This document shows, piece by piece, positions 23,550-34,135 of a stretch of DNA of 64,000 bases. The stretch's first letter is position 1; each line of letters begins with the position of its first letter. This DNA is from Nematostella vectensis (lineage: Eukaryota; Cnidaria; Anthozoa; Actiniaria; Edwardsiidae). Both the position numbers and the translations under genes were made by a program. Where the stretch lies: positions 2,108,001-2,172,000 of the forward strand of contig NC_064046.1 of the NCBI RefSeq assembly GCF_932526225.1, read 5' to 3'. Under the pieces are notes generated by a model. It saw only the letters and a program-made list of their open reading frames with translations. It was not told where the DNA came from and searched no databases.

Positions 23550-26500
23550 ATGGCCTTAGTGGTTGACCAAGTCTTGGAGCGAATTGGCCAGTTTGGCCCG
23601 TTTCAGAAGCGCATTTTGGCCATGTTTATGTTTATTTTTTTCCCGCTGACTTACCAAACTTTGATCATGGTTTTCGTCGCTTACGAACCGCCCTGGATGT
23701 GTAGTACAAACAGCAGTGCGTGCTTGCTGTCGAATTCAACCGGACGGGAAATCTACAGCACCAGTACTCAGCCAATAGAGCTGTACCACCGAAGATGCAA
23801 ACTCAACAGGACGGACTGGAAGTTTGCAGACCCAGAACTCTACGAAGGACCCGTGCATACAATTGTGACCGAGGTGAGTTTTATCACGTGAAGGACACGT
23901 TCCACCTTTTAGGCTACAAGTGAACATCAGTTTTTAACAGAATTTAGCTTTATATGGAAAAGATATTTGATTTGTTCTACATGAAATTGAGGCATTTGCA
24001 ACGCAGTTCATAATAGATTGCTAAACGTGTTTCGTGATTTTTTTTAACTGACACATTTCTGTCACGTCTCTCGACCGCCTGAGACTTTTATTGCAAATGG
24101 CCGAATGTCAATCACACGTAAAGAAAGCCATTCACTGAATAAAAACATTGCTTACTTTACGAAGAATAAAGTACTTAGCTATTATAAGAAAGATTGACGT
24201 ATTTTGGCAGTTCCTCTGTTGTGATTTCATAGTTAAACGACATATGTATAGTGCAATAATAAAATGATTTATTTTTGTTGGAAAAGTATAAGTATATAAA
24301 CAAATACACCTTTCTACGTGAAAAATTGATGTTTGAAATAATTGTTTCATCGTTAGAAGTTCCTTCCTAACTACTTGACCTGTGATTTTATAATTCAGGT
24401 AGACAGTGCTTAGCCGGTGCACTTCTACAAAATATGTTTTGCTACTCAAAACATGCCAAGTTTCTAGAGCAGCCTCGTTTGATAACTTGTAAAACTGGTT
24501 TAAAATGAGTGTCCCTATTGACCTCAATATAGCTCTTGTCTCACGTGGATACCGTTTATTTATTATTATTTTTTAAGAGTCAAGTTTATGTACGGGTCGG
24601 AGATATGTACGGGACCCGAAATAATCCCAGCACCGAAACGATCCCCAAAAGTTCCCCAACTGATCCCGGGGCCCGAAACGATCCCCAGGAGTCCTAGTTT
24701 CCTTTGCAGCCGAGGTCGGAGTCACGCAAAAGACCTCGGGCGGCTGCAAAGGAGACTACAGGAGTCCCCGAAATGAACAAGAAATTGCAGTAATGGACAA
24801 ACAAAGGGAAAGTGGAGGGATTGGCTTTCAGTTTTAAGGACATATTAAACATTTTAGTGTTATTTGTGTTACTATCAGGAAATTTACATTAACTAAAACC
24901 ATAGATATTAATATGAGACTGCGCGAATAATACAGCGGTGATAGTTATTTGAACCAGGCATCAATAATAATTTTACAAGGGTTTTTTCGAGTGCAGTACT
25001 CAGTTTGACTTGCTTTGGTTATTCCCTTCTCTCGGAGGTCGATAAATATACGCTCGTGTGCCGTTGAGATGAATTTCGCGGTGAAGTACACGTTTGGTTG
25101 TCAAATGAATAGATAGCGTCAAAGTCATGTGTCGGAACTGCATATGTTTGGTGTGATGAAAGGTCAAGAGTTTGTATTGGTTGTTTTGAGCAAGGCTATG
25201 TTTATGTTGTATTCCTTCAGTAGCAATCAAAAGTTGCGTATTTGTTTTCGACTTTGTTTTACGTTCTTTAGAAATAGAGTCGCTTGAAACCCTTAATGAT
25301 ACTTTAAGAATTGCAAGTTTTTTTTATTCTGCTTTCCCTTTGTCCATGATTACCGCAATTCCTTGGGATTGATTTCGGTGACTCCTCGGTATTGTTTTCT
25401 TTGTTATTCTATTCTATCGCTTTTTTTTTTTTCTCTCTCTCTTTTTCCCCTACATTTATCAGGGAGAGAGGGGAGGGTGAGGCGCGAAATAACAAAAAAG
25501 GCATTTGCGCGAATTAACAAAAGTGTTTCGTGAAATCAAAGAATACATTGGTCTCCTCTCAAAAGTATAACCCCCTACCCTCTCCCTCAAGTATCCCGTC
25601 CCTTAAGTTTTTTCCCCTTGACAGTTTGACCTGGTTTGTGACCACAAAGCTTCACTGTATGAAAGGCAAACCCATGCTGTTTTTTTGGCTAAGAAATTTG
25701 CGTTAGCATGTTTTGATAATACAGTTTTTTCCTTCGACAGTTTGACCTGGTTTGTGACCACAGCTTCACGGCGTGGATGGCTAACTCCATGCTGTTCTTT
25801 GGATGGGCGATTGGTGCCATCTTCCTGGGTATCATCGCTGATAAGTACGGCCGCTGCAGCGTCCTCTTCCCGTCTGCCATTCTTGTAATGGGTTTGTCCT
25901 TGGCCATGGCGTTTGTCAAAAAGTCGTGGCTGGTGCTGGTGTTAAGGTTCTTTATTGGGTTCTTCGAGGGAGGAGGATTTCTGTCCATGTTTGTCTTGGC
26001 GACGGAGCTCGTGGGACCCGCAAAGGTAGGTTTCAGTTCGCAATACCCATCAGACGCGCAGCTGGGAAGGTGGTGGGGAGGGGGGTACTAGGAGATCGCG
26101 ACCCCCCTCCTCAGCCGAAATGTATGCAGATATACTTCTGACATAGAGCTCATACCTATTGAAAAAATAAGAAATAACCGCGACTCCATCCGCAAAGCAA
26201 GAGAAGCCATACTGATAGCTCGCGCTGGCACTCTTGAACCCGGTGGCTTCAACCGGCGTGAAGAAACCGTTTAGCTACTTAGTAATCCACACCACCCTAT
26301 TTACCATCTTCCACAAGTCACTCAATTACTATTTTTACCTTTTGTTAGTTAATCATCAATGAACTTTGTACTTTGTCACTCAATTACTATTTTTACCTTT
26401 TGTTAGTTAATCATCAATGAACTTTGTACATATACTAGCTATAACATGCCATTGTAACTCATTTATAACCTGAAGAAGGCAGGTATTGGCCTGCCGAAAT

Positions 26501-29500
26501 ATCGTTCTAAAAAACATAAATCTGCGTTGTTGTCGACTTTTTCTTTTAAAGGTTTTATACTTTATATGATAGCTTTGACTGCTCCCCCTCCCCCTTCCAA
26601 CCCCTCCCCCCACCCATGGGTATGGCGATGAATCCCACATTTTTTTTTTATAAATTGACCGCTGACTACTTTAATCAAGTAACTGGTATTTGATATTGCA
26701 CAACTGTGAGGTAATTGCCATATTGTTTTAGCGGGCTTTGGCTGGAACCCTTGTGTGGATATATTTTACCGCTGCCCTGATGGTGCTGGCACTGAAGGCG
26801 TTCTTTATTCGCGACTGGAGCACGTTATGTATCATCTCTATCGCGCCATTTGTATTCATCGTTCTCTTCTGGAAGTAAGTGGAAAGGCTGATTAAGACAT
26901 AAGGTCGTAGCAGGGGGTGGGGCACTGGCGGCACGTGCCCCCCTCCCAATATTTTCAAAAATTATAAGGAAATGACCAGTAAGGGCTGGTTTCTGTATCG
27001 TGCCCCTCCCTAAAAATGTTTGGGGCCTGTTACGGCTGTGAGACAGCGCGATTTAGTCGTATGCGACCTGCTTACGACATGTCTTAGCCCTGAATTACAC
27101 ACTACGACCTTCGTAGTCGAGCATCATAGCAGAGTTGTAAGGTCGTATTGTACTATACGAAGTTTATTCGCCCTCTACGACTCGAGTTGTAGAATTTTGG
27201 CGAGCAAGTCGCATACGACTAAATCATGCTGTCTAAATAAGACTTAGGACTGATAAAAACAGAACGGAGGACGAATGGATAGGCTTTATTGGCTTTCCGA
27301 TCGTACTTCGGGCTCACAGAAACGACGGTCATCGAGCATAATTTGTGTTTTAAAGTCGATAAAAAACAATTACAAAGGTATGGCTTACCATGGCTATTTA
27401 ACCGTCTTTTAAATCTTTCTGTCCTCTCCAGGTTTGTCCCAGAGTCTGTCCGTTGGCTCCTAGTGACCGGGAGTAAAGGCAAGGCCAGACGAATCCTAGA
27501 AAACGTCGCCCGAGTAAACAAGAAGTCGATGCCAGAAGAAGAACTTTTTGCCCCACAAGTAGAGCATAACCGAGGCATCATAGAGTTGTTCAGTACCAAG
27601 AGATTGGCCGTTCTGACCTTACTGCAATGTTACGCGTGGTATGTAGTTTGTGCGCATGGTATATTTATTATGTGTACACTGTATGTGTATATATGCGCAA
27701 TGATATATGAGTACCTTATGTGTGCATGGAATGTGTATATGTTCACTTGGGGTGTGCATGTAAATATGTGCATTGGCATGTATATATGGCGTATGATTTG
27801 AGTAAATTGTCGAAATTGTCACAGGGGATTTATGACAACATAGATAAGACAAGATAGGACAGCGTAGATTCGATGCTTGCTTTATTCCCTCCCTCCCTCC
27901 CTCCCTCCCTCCCTCCCTCCCTCCCTCCCTCCCTCCCTCCCTCCCTCCCTCCCTCCCTCCCTCCCTCCCTCCCTCCCTCCCTCCCTCCCTCCCTCCCTCC
28001 CTCCCTCCCTCCCTCCCTCCCTCCCTCCCTCCCTCCCTCCCTCCCTCCCTCCCTCCCTCCCTCCCTCCCTCCCTCCCTCCCTCCCTCCCTCCCTCCCTCC
28101 CTCCCTCCCTCCCTCCCTCCCTCCCTCCCTCCCTCCCTCCCTCCCTCCCTCCCTCCCTCCCTCCCTCCCTCCCTCCCTCCCTCCCTCCCTCCCTCCCTCC
28201 CTCCCTCCCTCCCTCCCTCCCTCCCTCCCTCCCTCCCTCCCTCCCTCCCTCCCTCCCTCCCTCCCTCCCTCCCTCCCTCCCTCCCTCCCTCCCTCCCTCC
28301 CTCCCTCCCTCCCTCCCTCCCTCCCTCCCTCCCTCCCTCCCTCCCTCCCTCCCTCCCTCCCTCCCTCCCTCCCTCCCTCCCTCCCTCCCTCCCTCCCTCC
28401 CTCCCTCCCTCCCTCTCTCTCTCTCTCTCTCTCCCCTCCGATCACTTCTGAACTGAAATCCTATTCCCTCTTAATCCACATTGTTATTGCCTCTTTAGTT
28501 ATTCATACGTTTTAACCGTTACAAAGCTAGGTGTGAGAAAGGGTAAACGTTTATATTCGGAAAGAGCATCTGGTTTCCCAAGTTAAATTAGGATCACACA
28601 TTCATCAGAAGGTGTTGGAAATGGTTCGCGGCAATGGTTTTGCTGCTGTGGAAACCTTTTGTATTCGTGGAAGTACGTGTCCCTAATTCTGGTCGCGTGA
28701 CGGGAGTTGCGTGACAATATAAACGCATGGGCTGTGCATATGGGCGCACTGTTATGTATAAACCTATTTCAAAATATGTGGTCAGTGCAAATAGCAAATG
28801 CCAAGTGCAAATGGCAGTTCTGCTATCAACACCGTGGAACACGTCTTTTCTACTGAATGTAGGAAAATGTAGATAACTTCTGCGATTATATCACTTATCA
28901 TCTTTATTCTTACAAATAATTATACCCATAAGCAGTGATTGGTCTCAGAACTGCCATTTGCCATTCGCCAATTGCCCTGACAACGTTCATTAAAATAGGT
29001 GTATGCGCATAGGTAATACATGTGTATGTTATGTGTGCATGACATGTATATATGTGCACACAGATAAATGGCGTATGATTTGAGTATATGTGCGCGTGGT
29101 TTGTATATATGTGCGCAGTTTTATTTGCTTACGGTATGAGTATATGTGTTCATGGTATGTTCATATGCGCATGTGCGCATGAGGTTTGTACATATGCTCA
29201 ATTATATGTGTGCAGTGTATATGTGAGCACGTTGTTTATGCGAATGGTAATTTATGTGTGCATGGTGGCGTGTATCGTGCGCATTGTTTATATATACGCG
29301 CGCATTGCTTGTTTATATTGAGCTAGCAATATTTATATATATCTCCGTCATGTTATTCATGAATAATTAATAAAAAATATTTTTGTTAAAATAAATCAAA
29401 GGTTTCGACTGGTTTCCTGTCTAAGGGACTCCTGAATCTCTTTTTCGTTTCAGGTTTGTAAATGGAATGGTATATTACGGAGTTTCCATGAGCGCTGGTG

Positions 29501-29710
29501 ATTTCGGCGGAAGTATTTATCTGAATTTTGTGTTGACAAGCCTTGTGGAGTTTCCTGCGAATGTGTTGCTCATCCATAACTGCAATAGGTTTGGTCGTAA
29601 GCGAACCGTAGTGGCTTACACTCTAATCGGCGCCATCGCGTGCATCACAGTGTCATTTATACCAGCAGGGACGAATAATCTAGGTGGGTTGGACTTATTT
29701 TGGTTTGTCG

Positions 29711-29745
<35 letters not shown>

Positions 29746-32442
29746 GTCATCGTCATCATCGTCATTATTATTGTCATCGTCATCATAATCATCATCACCT
29801 GCGCAACCGCCGTTGTCATCTCCATCATCACCGTTGTCACTATTATTGTCGTCGTCATCCTAATCATCATCATCATCATCTTCACTGTATTGTCGTCATC
29901 ATCATCATCATTATCATCACCATCATCATCACTATTATCATCACCATCTTCGTCACTATTATAATCATCATCATCATCGTCACTATTATTGTCGCCGTCA
30001 TCATTCATCATAAGCATCATGGTTTTCAACGATTATCATCGTAATCACCACTATTCATCAACCTATCCGGCTCGAATTGCCTGTGCGAATCAAGTACCTA
30101 TTTTATATTATAATGGTATGCTTTGGCTCTTTTTAGGATTTATTATCGGTCGCGTCACTGGTGGAATGCTAGGTAAACTGTGCATCACTACCTCATTCAA
30201 CGGCCTATACGTGTTCTCCGCTGAGCTATTCCCAACAATGGTCAGGTATGATGTCATCTATAAAGTAATAGAGCGCCATATACACTGCCGAGGCATTTTT
30301 GTCAAAAACGGTAAAAAGTTTTCGAAATTATCCCTCTCTCTATTGACCACCTAAGCTCTTTCTCTATTTTTTACTGTCGCTTTTCTTTCTCATCTCAGGA
30401 ATAGCTGTATGGGTCCCTGCCTCTCAGCCATTTTGTAACATCTTTTTTTAAATCGCCTTTATATCTCATCTCAGGAATAGCGGGATGGGTCCCTGCCTCT
30501 CAGCCATTTTGTAACATCTTTTTTTAAATCGCCTTTATATCTCATCTCAGGAATAGCGGGATGGGTCCCTGCCTCTCAGCCATTTTGTAACATCTTTTTT
30601 TTAAATCGCCTTTGTATCTCATCTCAGGAATAGCGGGATGGGTCCCTGCCTCTCAGCCATTTTGTAACATCTTTTTTTAAATCGCCTTTATATCTCATCT
30701 CAGGAATAGCGGGATGGGTCCCTGCCTCTCAACCATTTTGTAACATTTTTTTTTTTACAATCGCCTTTATATCTCATCTCAGGAATAGCGGGATGGGTCC
30801 CTGCCTCTCAGCCATTTTGTAACATCTTTTTTTTTAAATCGCCTTTGTATCTCATCTCAGGAATAGCGGGATGGGTCTCCTGTCCGTCATTAGTCGTGTC
30901 GGGGCGGCACTTGCTCCGTTCGTGGTCCAACTCACCCGGATAAACGCTATTCTCCCCGTTCGCTTTGATGGGTGGCCTTACTTTTCTTGCCGCGCTTGCG
31001 TGCTGGTTCTTACCGGAAACGCGAGGCAAACCCACGCTAGAGGTCATAGGAGATGATGATCCGCACATCCTCGAAGAAGGTAAGATCCGCACATTGATAT
31101 CTCCAGCGCATTACTTGTCCATACATGCTCCGTTATACCCTCAATAATTATCGAGTGACTAGCCAAAAAATTGATGATGTTGTCTAGCACTCATGTAATG
31201 CAGTTTGCCGATATTTTGAGGCTACGCGAAGTAGCCTCAAAGTGTGTCTGTTTTTTTACTCCAATTTTCTTTGTAAAACACTAAANNNNNNNNNNNNNNN
31301 NNNNNNNNNNNNNNNNNNNNNNNNNNNNNNNNNNNNNNNNNNNNNNNNNNNNNNNNNNNNNNNNNNNNNNNNNNNNNNNNNNNNNNNNNNNNNNNNNNNN
31401 NNNNNNNNNNNNNNNNNNNNNNNNNNNNNNNNNNNNNNNNNNNNNNNNNNNNNNNNNNNNNNNNNNNNNNNNNNNNNNNNNNNNNTAAATGAGTCTGGGG
31501 CGAGCCGCGGAAGACCTGTAATATTTTAAAACGTTAGGGAGTAGGCTCCATTTCCAAGATGGCTGCCAGCAAAATCGTAGTAAATTCGAATTCCTGCAAG
31601 TTTACGTGGAAATTCTAGACTTACAAAGCCCTAGAGCGATAAAAAAGCAAAAAATAAAAAAATTAAATAATGATTGAAGCGAACTTCCAAATATGGTATG
31701 TAATTCCTAATAAGGAAATGACCGAGCGAGCTAGAAAAACGACAGTTTTTAAAACAAGATTGACTGAAATGGATCTAAAACTTAAATGACAGTAATGTAA
31801 TGTGAGAATGTCAACGCGAGCTATATAAAATGATTTACACCATTCAACTGGTGCTTTTGTTGGGAAATTTTAGGGGGAGGGGAGGGGCGCTTATTGGGGA
31901 GAGGGCGCTTACTATTCCGAAATTCCAGGTTTGGGGGGGGGGGGGCGCTTATTAAAAGGATGGCGCTTATTTGAATATTGCAAACTGTAGACATAAAGAT
32001 GTGTTTTATATTTGATGTTTTCAGTTGTTTTGGAAGCACCATTTGAGGAAAAACCGCTGGCCAACGGAACTGCCGCCCCGACGCAGAACAAGAGGGGGAC
32101 TCGGTGCTAGCAGGGGACAAGATAAACCCCGGATTTGTCGCAGACGGCGAGGCGTGCAAAGAGAAGCCAGAAAACGCAAGATTACCGGGGGACGAAATCG
32201 GAAATAAGAACGAGAAACCTGTAGGTGAAGACAAGGAAAAGGAGTCGGGAGACGAGAGCAAAGACGACATAGAACAAGTAGGAAAAAAAGATGAAGGACC
32301 CGGAACTGATGCTGAGGAGACTGCTGTCGAGGATAATGAAAAAAAATTAATTAAGGAAGAAGAAAATTTGGGTTTTGAAAAAGAGAACGACACTTTGGAA
32401 AAGAGCAAAGAATCGGACAAAGAGGAAGATACTGCACTTTAA
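23550..32442 (+). CDS. SLC22-type organic ion transporter, paralogue A (8 exons, two frame breaks)
   Basis: Member of the SLC22 branch of the major facilitator superfamily, a predicted 12-helix plasma-membrane transporter of organic ions; the substrate is unknown. Exons: 23550-23873, 25741-26025, 26732-26874, 27432-27638, 29454-29683, 30137-30245, 30861-31079, 32025-32442. Seen: GQFGPFQ near the N-terminus, a large Cys-rich loop with NSS/NST/NRT glycosylation sites after helix 1, loop motif ADKYGR, PESVRWLL at the start of the central loop, NRFGRKRTVV, and a terminal PETRGKPTLEV. Against paralogues B and C, exon 7 has one extra C in the run 30954-30957, which leads to a TGA at 31054-31056. 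Exon 8 lacks one G after 32080, restoring the phase. Either the gene is damaged or the assembly has two homopolymer errors. Exon 8 encodes a Lys/Glu/Asp-rich cytosolic tail. Acceptors of exons 2 and 7 are tandemly copied. Confidence 0.83.
24694..24762. repeat. Inverted repeat (hairpin) with CCTTTGCAGCCG arms
   Basis: Left arm agtttcctttgcagccgagg and right arm cggctgcaaaggagact are inverted around a short loop containing cacgcaaaag. It looks like a small MITE or terminal fragment, in SLC22-A intron 1. Confidence 0.7.
25609..25740 (+). repeat. Duplicated acceptor region of SLC22-A exon 2
   Basis: A decoy acceptor ttgacag at 25624 is followed by tttgacctggtttgtgacca, the same bases that open the real exon 2 at 25741. 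Diverged exon-like sequence continues as far as ccatgctgttttttt. The shift is 116 bp, not a multiple of three. Confidence 0.9.
26140..26274 (+). mobile_element. C-terminal fragment of a retroelement endonuclease (possibly Penelope-like)
   Basis: The frame 26140-26274 reads IRKAREAILIARAGTLEPGG then FNRREE and a stop. This resembles the end of GIY-YIG-type endonucleases of Penelope-like retroelements (RKxxEx..HxxxLNR style). I am confident it is retroelement debris and less sure of the class. It sits in SLC22-A intron 2 and is followed by a duplicated 55-bp stretch and a hairpin. Confidence 0.45.
26318..26428. repeat. 55-bp tandem duplication
   Basis: gtcactcaattactattttt through atgaactttgtac occurs twice in succession. 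Confidence 0.9.
26470..26506 (+). other. Hairpin with hammerhead-like core words
   Basis: The order is ctgaaga, then the stem ggcagg/cctgcc around a 6-base loop, then gaaa. These are the conserved boxes of a hammerhead ribozyme around stem II, as reported for some Penelope-like elements. Stems I and III and the cleavage site are not convincing, so activity is doubtful. Confidence 0.3.
26905..27040. mobile_element. MITE-like family M3, copy in SLC22-A intron 3
   Basis: The block from gtagcagggggtggggcact to ggggcctgttacgg matches four other blocks (36525-36680, 39768-39925, 50055-50215, 53304-53460). Ends resemble inverted gtagcagg/cctgctac. The conserved centre is aattataaggaaatgaccag. Confidence 0.75.
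27639..29340. repeat. Degenerate TATGTGTGCATGG-type array, interrupted, in SLC22-A intron 4
   Basis: From the exon 4 donor (gtggtatgtag) onward, donor-like words such as catggtatg, gtggtttgtata and tgtgtgcatgg recur at 27639-27805 and 28990-29340. The shared phrase ggcgtatgatttgagta marks both parts. A block including the CCCT tract separates them. This may be a decayed donor-anchored array. Confidence 0.45.
27886..28433. repeat. CCCT tetranucleotide microsatellite of about 530 bp, ending in CT repeats
   Basis: An essentially uninterrupted run of ccct for about 530 bp, then about 20 bp of ct. Long Pro/Ser/Leu and Arg/Glu/Gly open frames over it are artefacts. It lies in SLC22-A intron 4. Confidence 0.97.
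29704..30020. repeat. ATC trinucleotide-rich degenerate microsatellite
   Basis: Imperfect atc/gtc runs start about 20 bp after the SLC22-A exon 5 donor and fill most of intron 5. Hydrophobic, His-rich and Asp-rich frames across it are by-products. Confidence 0.9.
30385..30860 (+). repeat. Array of six decoy acceptors of SLC22-A exon 7
   Basis: Exon-like starts occur at 30399, 30475, 30551, 30628, 30704 and 30783, spaced 76-79 bp, before the real exon at 30861. Each unit has a pyrimidine tract, tctcatctcag, then gaatagcgggatgggt (the first unit has gaatagctgtatgggt) and cagccattttgtaacatc. Using any decoy would read into TAA within about 13 codons. The minus-strand paralogues keep only a shortened trace (ctcatctcagcattttgtaa). 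Confidence 0.95.
31286..31485. other. Assembly gap (200 N)
   Basis: A run of exactly 200 N. Alignment of the flanks to unit 2 places the missing sequence opposite 44611-45097, about 490 bp, so 200 is probably a placeholder size. Confidence 0.95.
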
Positions 32443-32580
32443 TCATAAATAGATCAAAGTTATAAAAAATACTATTTAACATTTTCAAATACGGTATATT
32501 GGACGTCACAAAGAGAAAAAGATTGTAACGTTTTATAGAATATAATAGAATAGGAATATCCTAGAATATTTTCTAACAAA

Positions 32581-33189
32581 ATGTTTTTAGTAGGCACTTT
32601 ATATTTGTTTTTGTTAAAAACTGTGATTTATGGATCGATTACATCAGCTGTTCTCAAACTTTCTTTTATCCTACTTATCTCAGCAGTGATAGTGTTCATA
32701 TTAATCTTCCTAGTCTATATAATAGTCACTATTGTGACTCTAATATCTACTATTACCGTTTATATGGTAATGATATTGGTGATACCTATATTCATAGTGG
32801 TTATACTGTTTGTGGTATCATTGTTGTCTATAGGGGTTTTGATTCTTATTGCTTTTGTTTTGCCGATCGTTCTAATTGCTTTGAATGTGATGTGTGTTTT
32901 CGTGATCGCTATTTCTGTTATAGCTACATTGCTAGCTGTTGTTGCAGCACTTGTAATTACTTTGGCTTTCATTGTTTGGATTAGGAAAATGTACGGCGAA
33001 GAGCGGAGTACCCATGATGTACATAATGTTGATGTTGATAATGTTTATGATGATGATGATGCTTATGATGCTGATGATAATGTCTATCCAGATAATAACA
33101 TTAGTAATAGTTATGATAAAGATATAGCAAAGCTGACTGCTATGGTGGCAATTTTTATTGCATTATTTATGTTATCTAACTCAATTTAA
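32581..33189 (+). CDS. Hydrophobic 202-codon ORF of doubtful coding status (unit 1)
   Basis: The frame starts 138 bp after the SLC22-A stop. Residues 1-140 are almost entirely Leu/Ile/Val/Phe/Ala with no clear loop pattern, followed by an Asp/Tyr/Asn-rich stretch from a degenerate gat repeat and a last hydrophobic segment. No family is recognised. The duplicate at 46154-46762 is also open, but the differences I found are mostly amino-acid-changing (S to L, I to T, and Ala-Leu to Ile-Val) with one silent change. It could be the 3' UTR of SLC22-A or a low-complexity accident rather than a gene. Confidence 0.25.
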   Translation: MFLVGTLYLFLLKTVIYGSITSAVLKLSFILLISAVIVFILIFLVYIIVTIVTLISTITVYMVMILVIPIFIVVILFVVSLLSIGVLILIAFVLPIVLIALNVMCVFVIAISVIATLLAVVAALVITLAFIVWIRKMYGEERSTHDVHNVDVDNVYDDDDAYDADDNVYPDNNISNSYDKDIAKLTAMVAIFIALFMLSNSI

Positions 33190-33809
33190 CAAGTTTAGAG
33201 ACAAATATACTTTTCACCAGTTTGTCCAAGCAATTATTACTTGTTCAAAAATCATGTAAATCGATAAAATATTTCTGAACACATTTCTGGGGTTAATATA
33301 CGCTTCACGCCACGCCTCACACATGTATCCCGTACTACGTCAAGCTAAGGATTATTGTCAGCGGCATTCTCTTTGATAGATTCCATTTTAACTGAAAATA
33401 AAAAAAGAAATAATAATAAAATAAAAAACAAGCGAAGCCTTTTATCACAGAAAATAGAAACCTTGCATTTTGGTGTTCAAATGGCACAAGTACTTCTGTC
33501 GCTGGCTCCCATTTGCGCTTATCTGCTCATTCAGAATCCCACGGGCTATAGGATATTGACAGCCTGAGAAACATCCCCCCCCCCCCCCCCCTTTGCAATC
33601 CACCCCAGCCCCCATTCTCGTCGTCTGGAGCCCTTGTTAAAGCGGTAACTCTCATCCCAAGGGCTGTAGGGTATAAACGGCCCGCTAACTTTATTTTGTC
33701 TTAACCTAGAGTGGTTAACCTAGAGTACCAGCGCCAGCAGCAATGGCTGTTACTGGCGCTCCCAGTGGGGTGGGGTAGGGGGGGGGGGCAGTTCTTCCCA
33801 TGTCGACCC
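33190..33809. other. Unit 1 spacer without recognised features
   Basis: AT-rich sequence with a C run near 33575 and a G run near 33780. A possible AATAAA on the plus strand at 33397 could serve SLC22-A. Nothing else is supported. The duplicate is at 46763-47373. Confidence 0.4.
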
Positions 33810-34135
33810 GATAGGGATGGATGCTCGTCGTATTTTTAGGGGTCAAAATAGGGGGTATCTGAGAGAGGCTTTTCTACTACAAATGGTATTTTTTAAGGGG
33901 TTCGCAGAAAGAGGCATTATGAGCCAACGTTTTCTAGATTATCTAATACTTCCGACTTGTAAGCAAAACATTGTCTTTCGAGACTTTCTTTATACAATGG
34001 GATACTTAAATCTGCGTTTTGGTATTTTCAGGCATATTTTTTGCTTCTAGGGTATATTTTAGCGTAGCAATTTTTGGTGTTATTTTCAGGGGTATTTTTT
34101 TAATTTCCCGACGAACATCCCTATCATTTTTACCC
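33810..34135. mobile_element. MITE-like element with GATAGGGATG ends (unit 1)
   Basis: The left end is gatagggatggatgctcgtcg. The right end, reversed and complemented, reads gatagggatgttcgtcggg. The duplicate is at 47374-47690. The short open frame inside (about 77 codons) is not credible as a gene. Confidence 0.75.

Noticed and set aside
27873-28515. Pro-Pro-Ser-Leu and Arg-Glu-Gly-Gly repeat ORFs
   Set aside because: They are translations of a CCCT microsatellite.
29467-30044. Ile/Val-, His- and Asp-rich ORFs after SLC22-A exon 5
   Set aside because: They run out of the real exon 5 into an ATC-rich intron; the intron has a good donor at 29684 and an acceptor before 30137.
33817-34050. 77-codon ORF conserved between duplication units
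   Set aside because: It lies inside a MITE-like element with inverted ends; conservation reflects only the recent segmental duplication.
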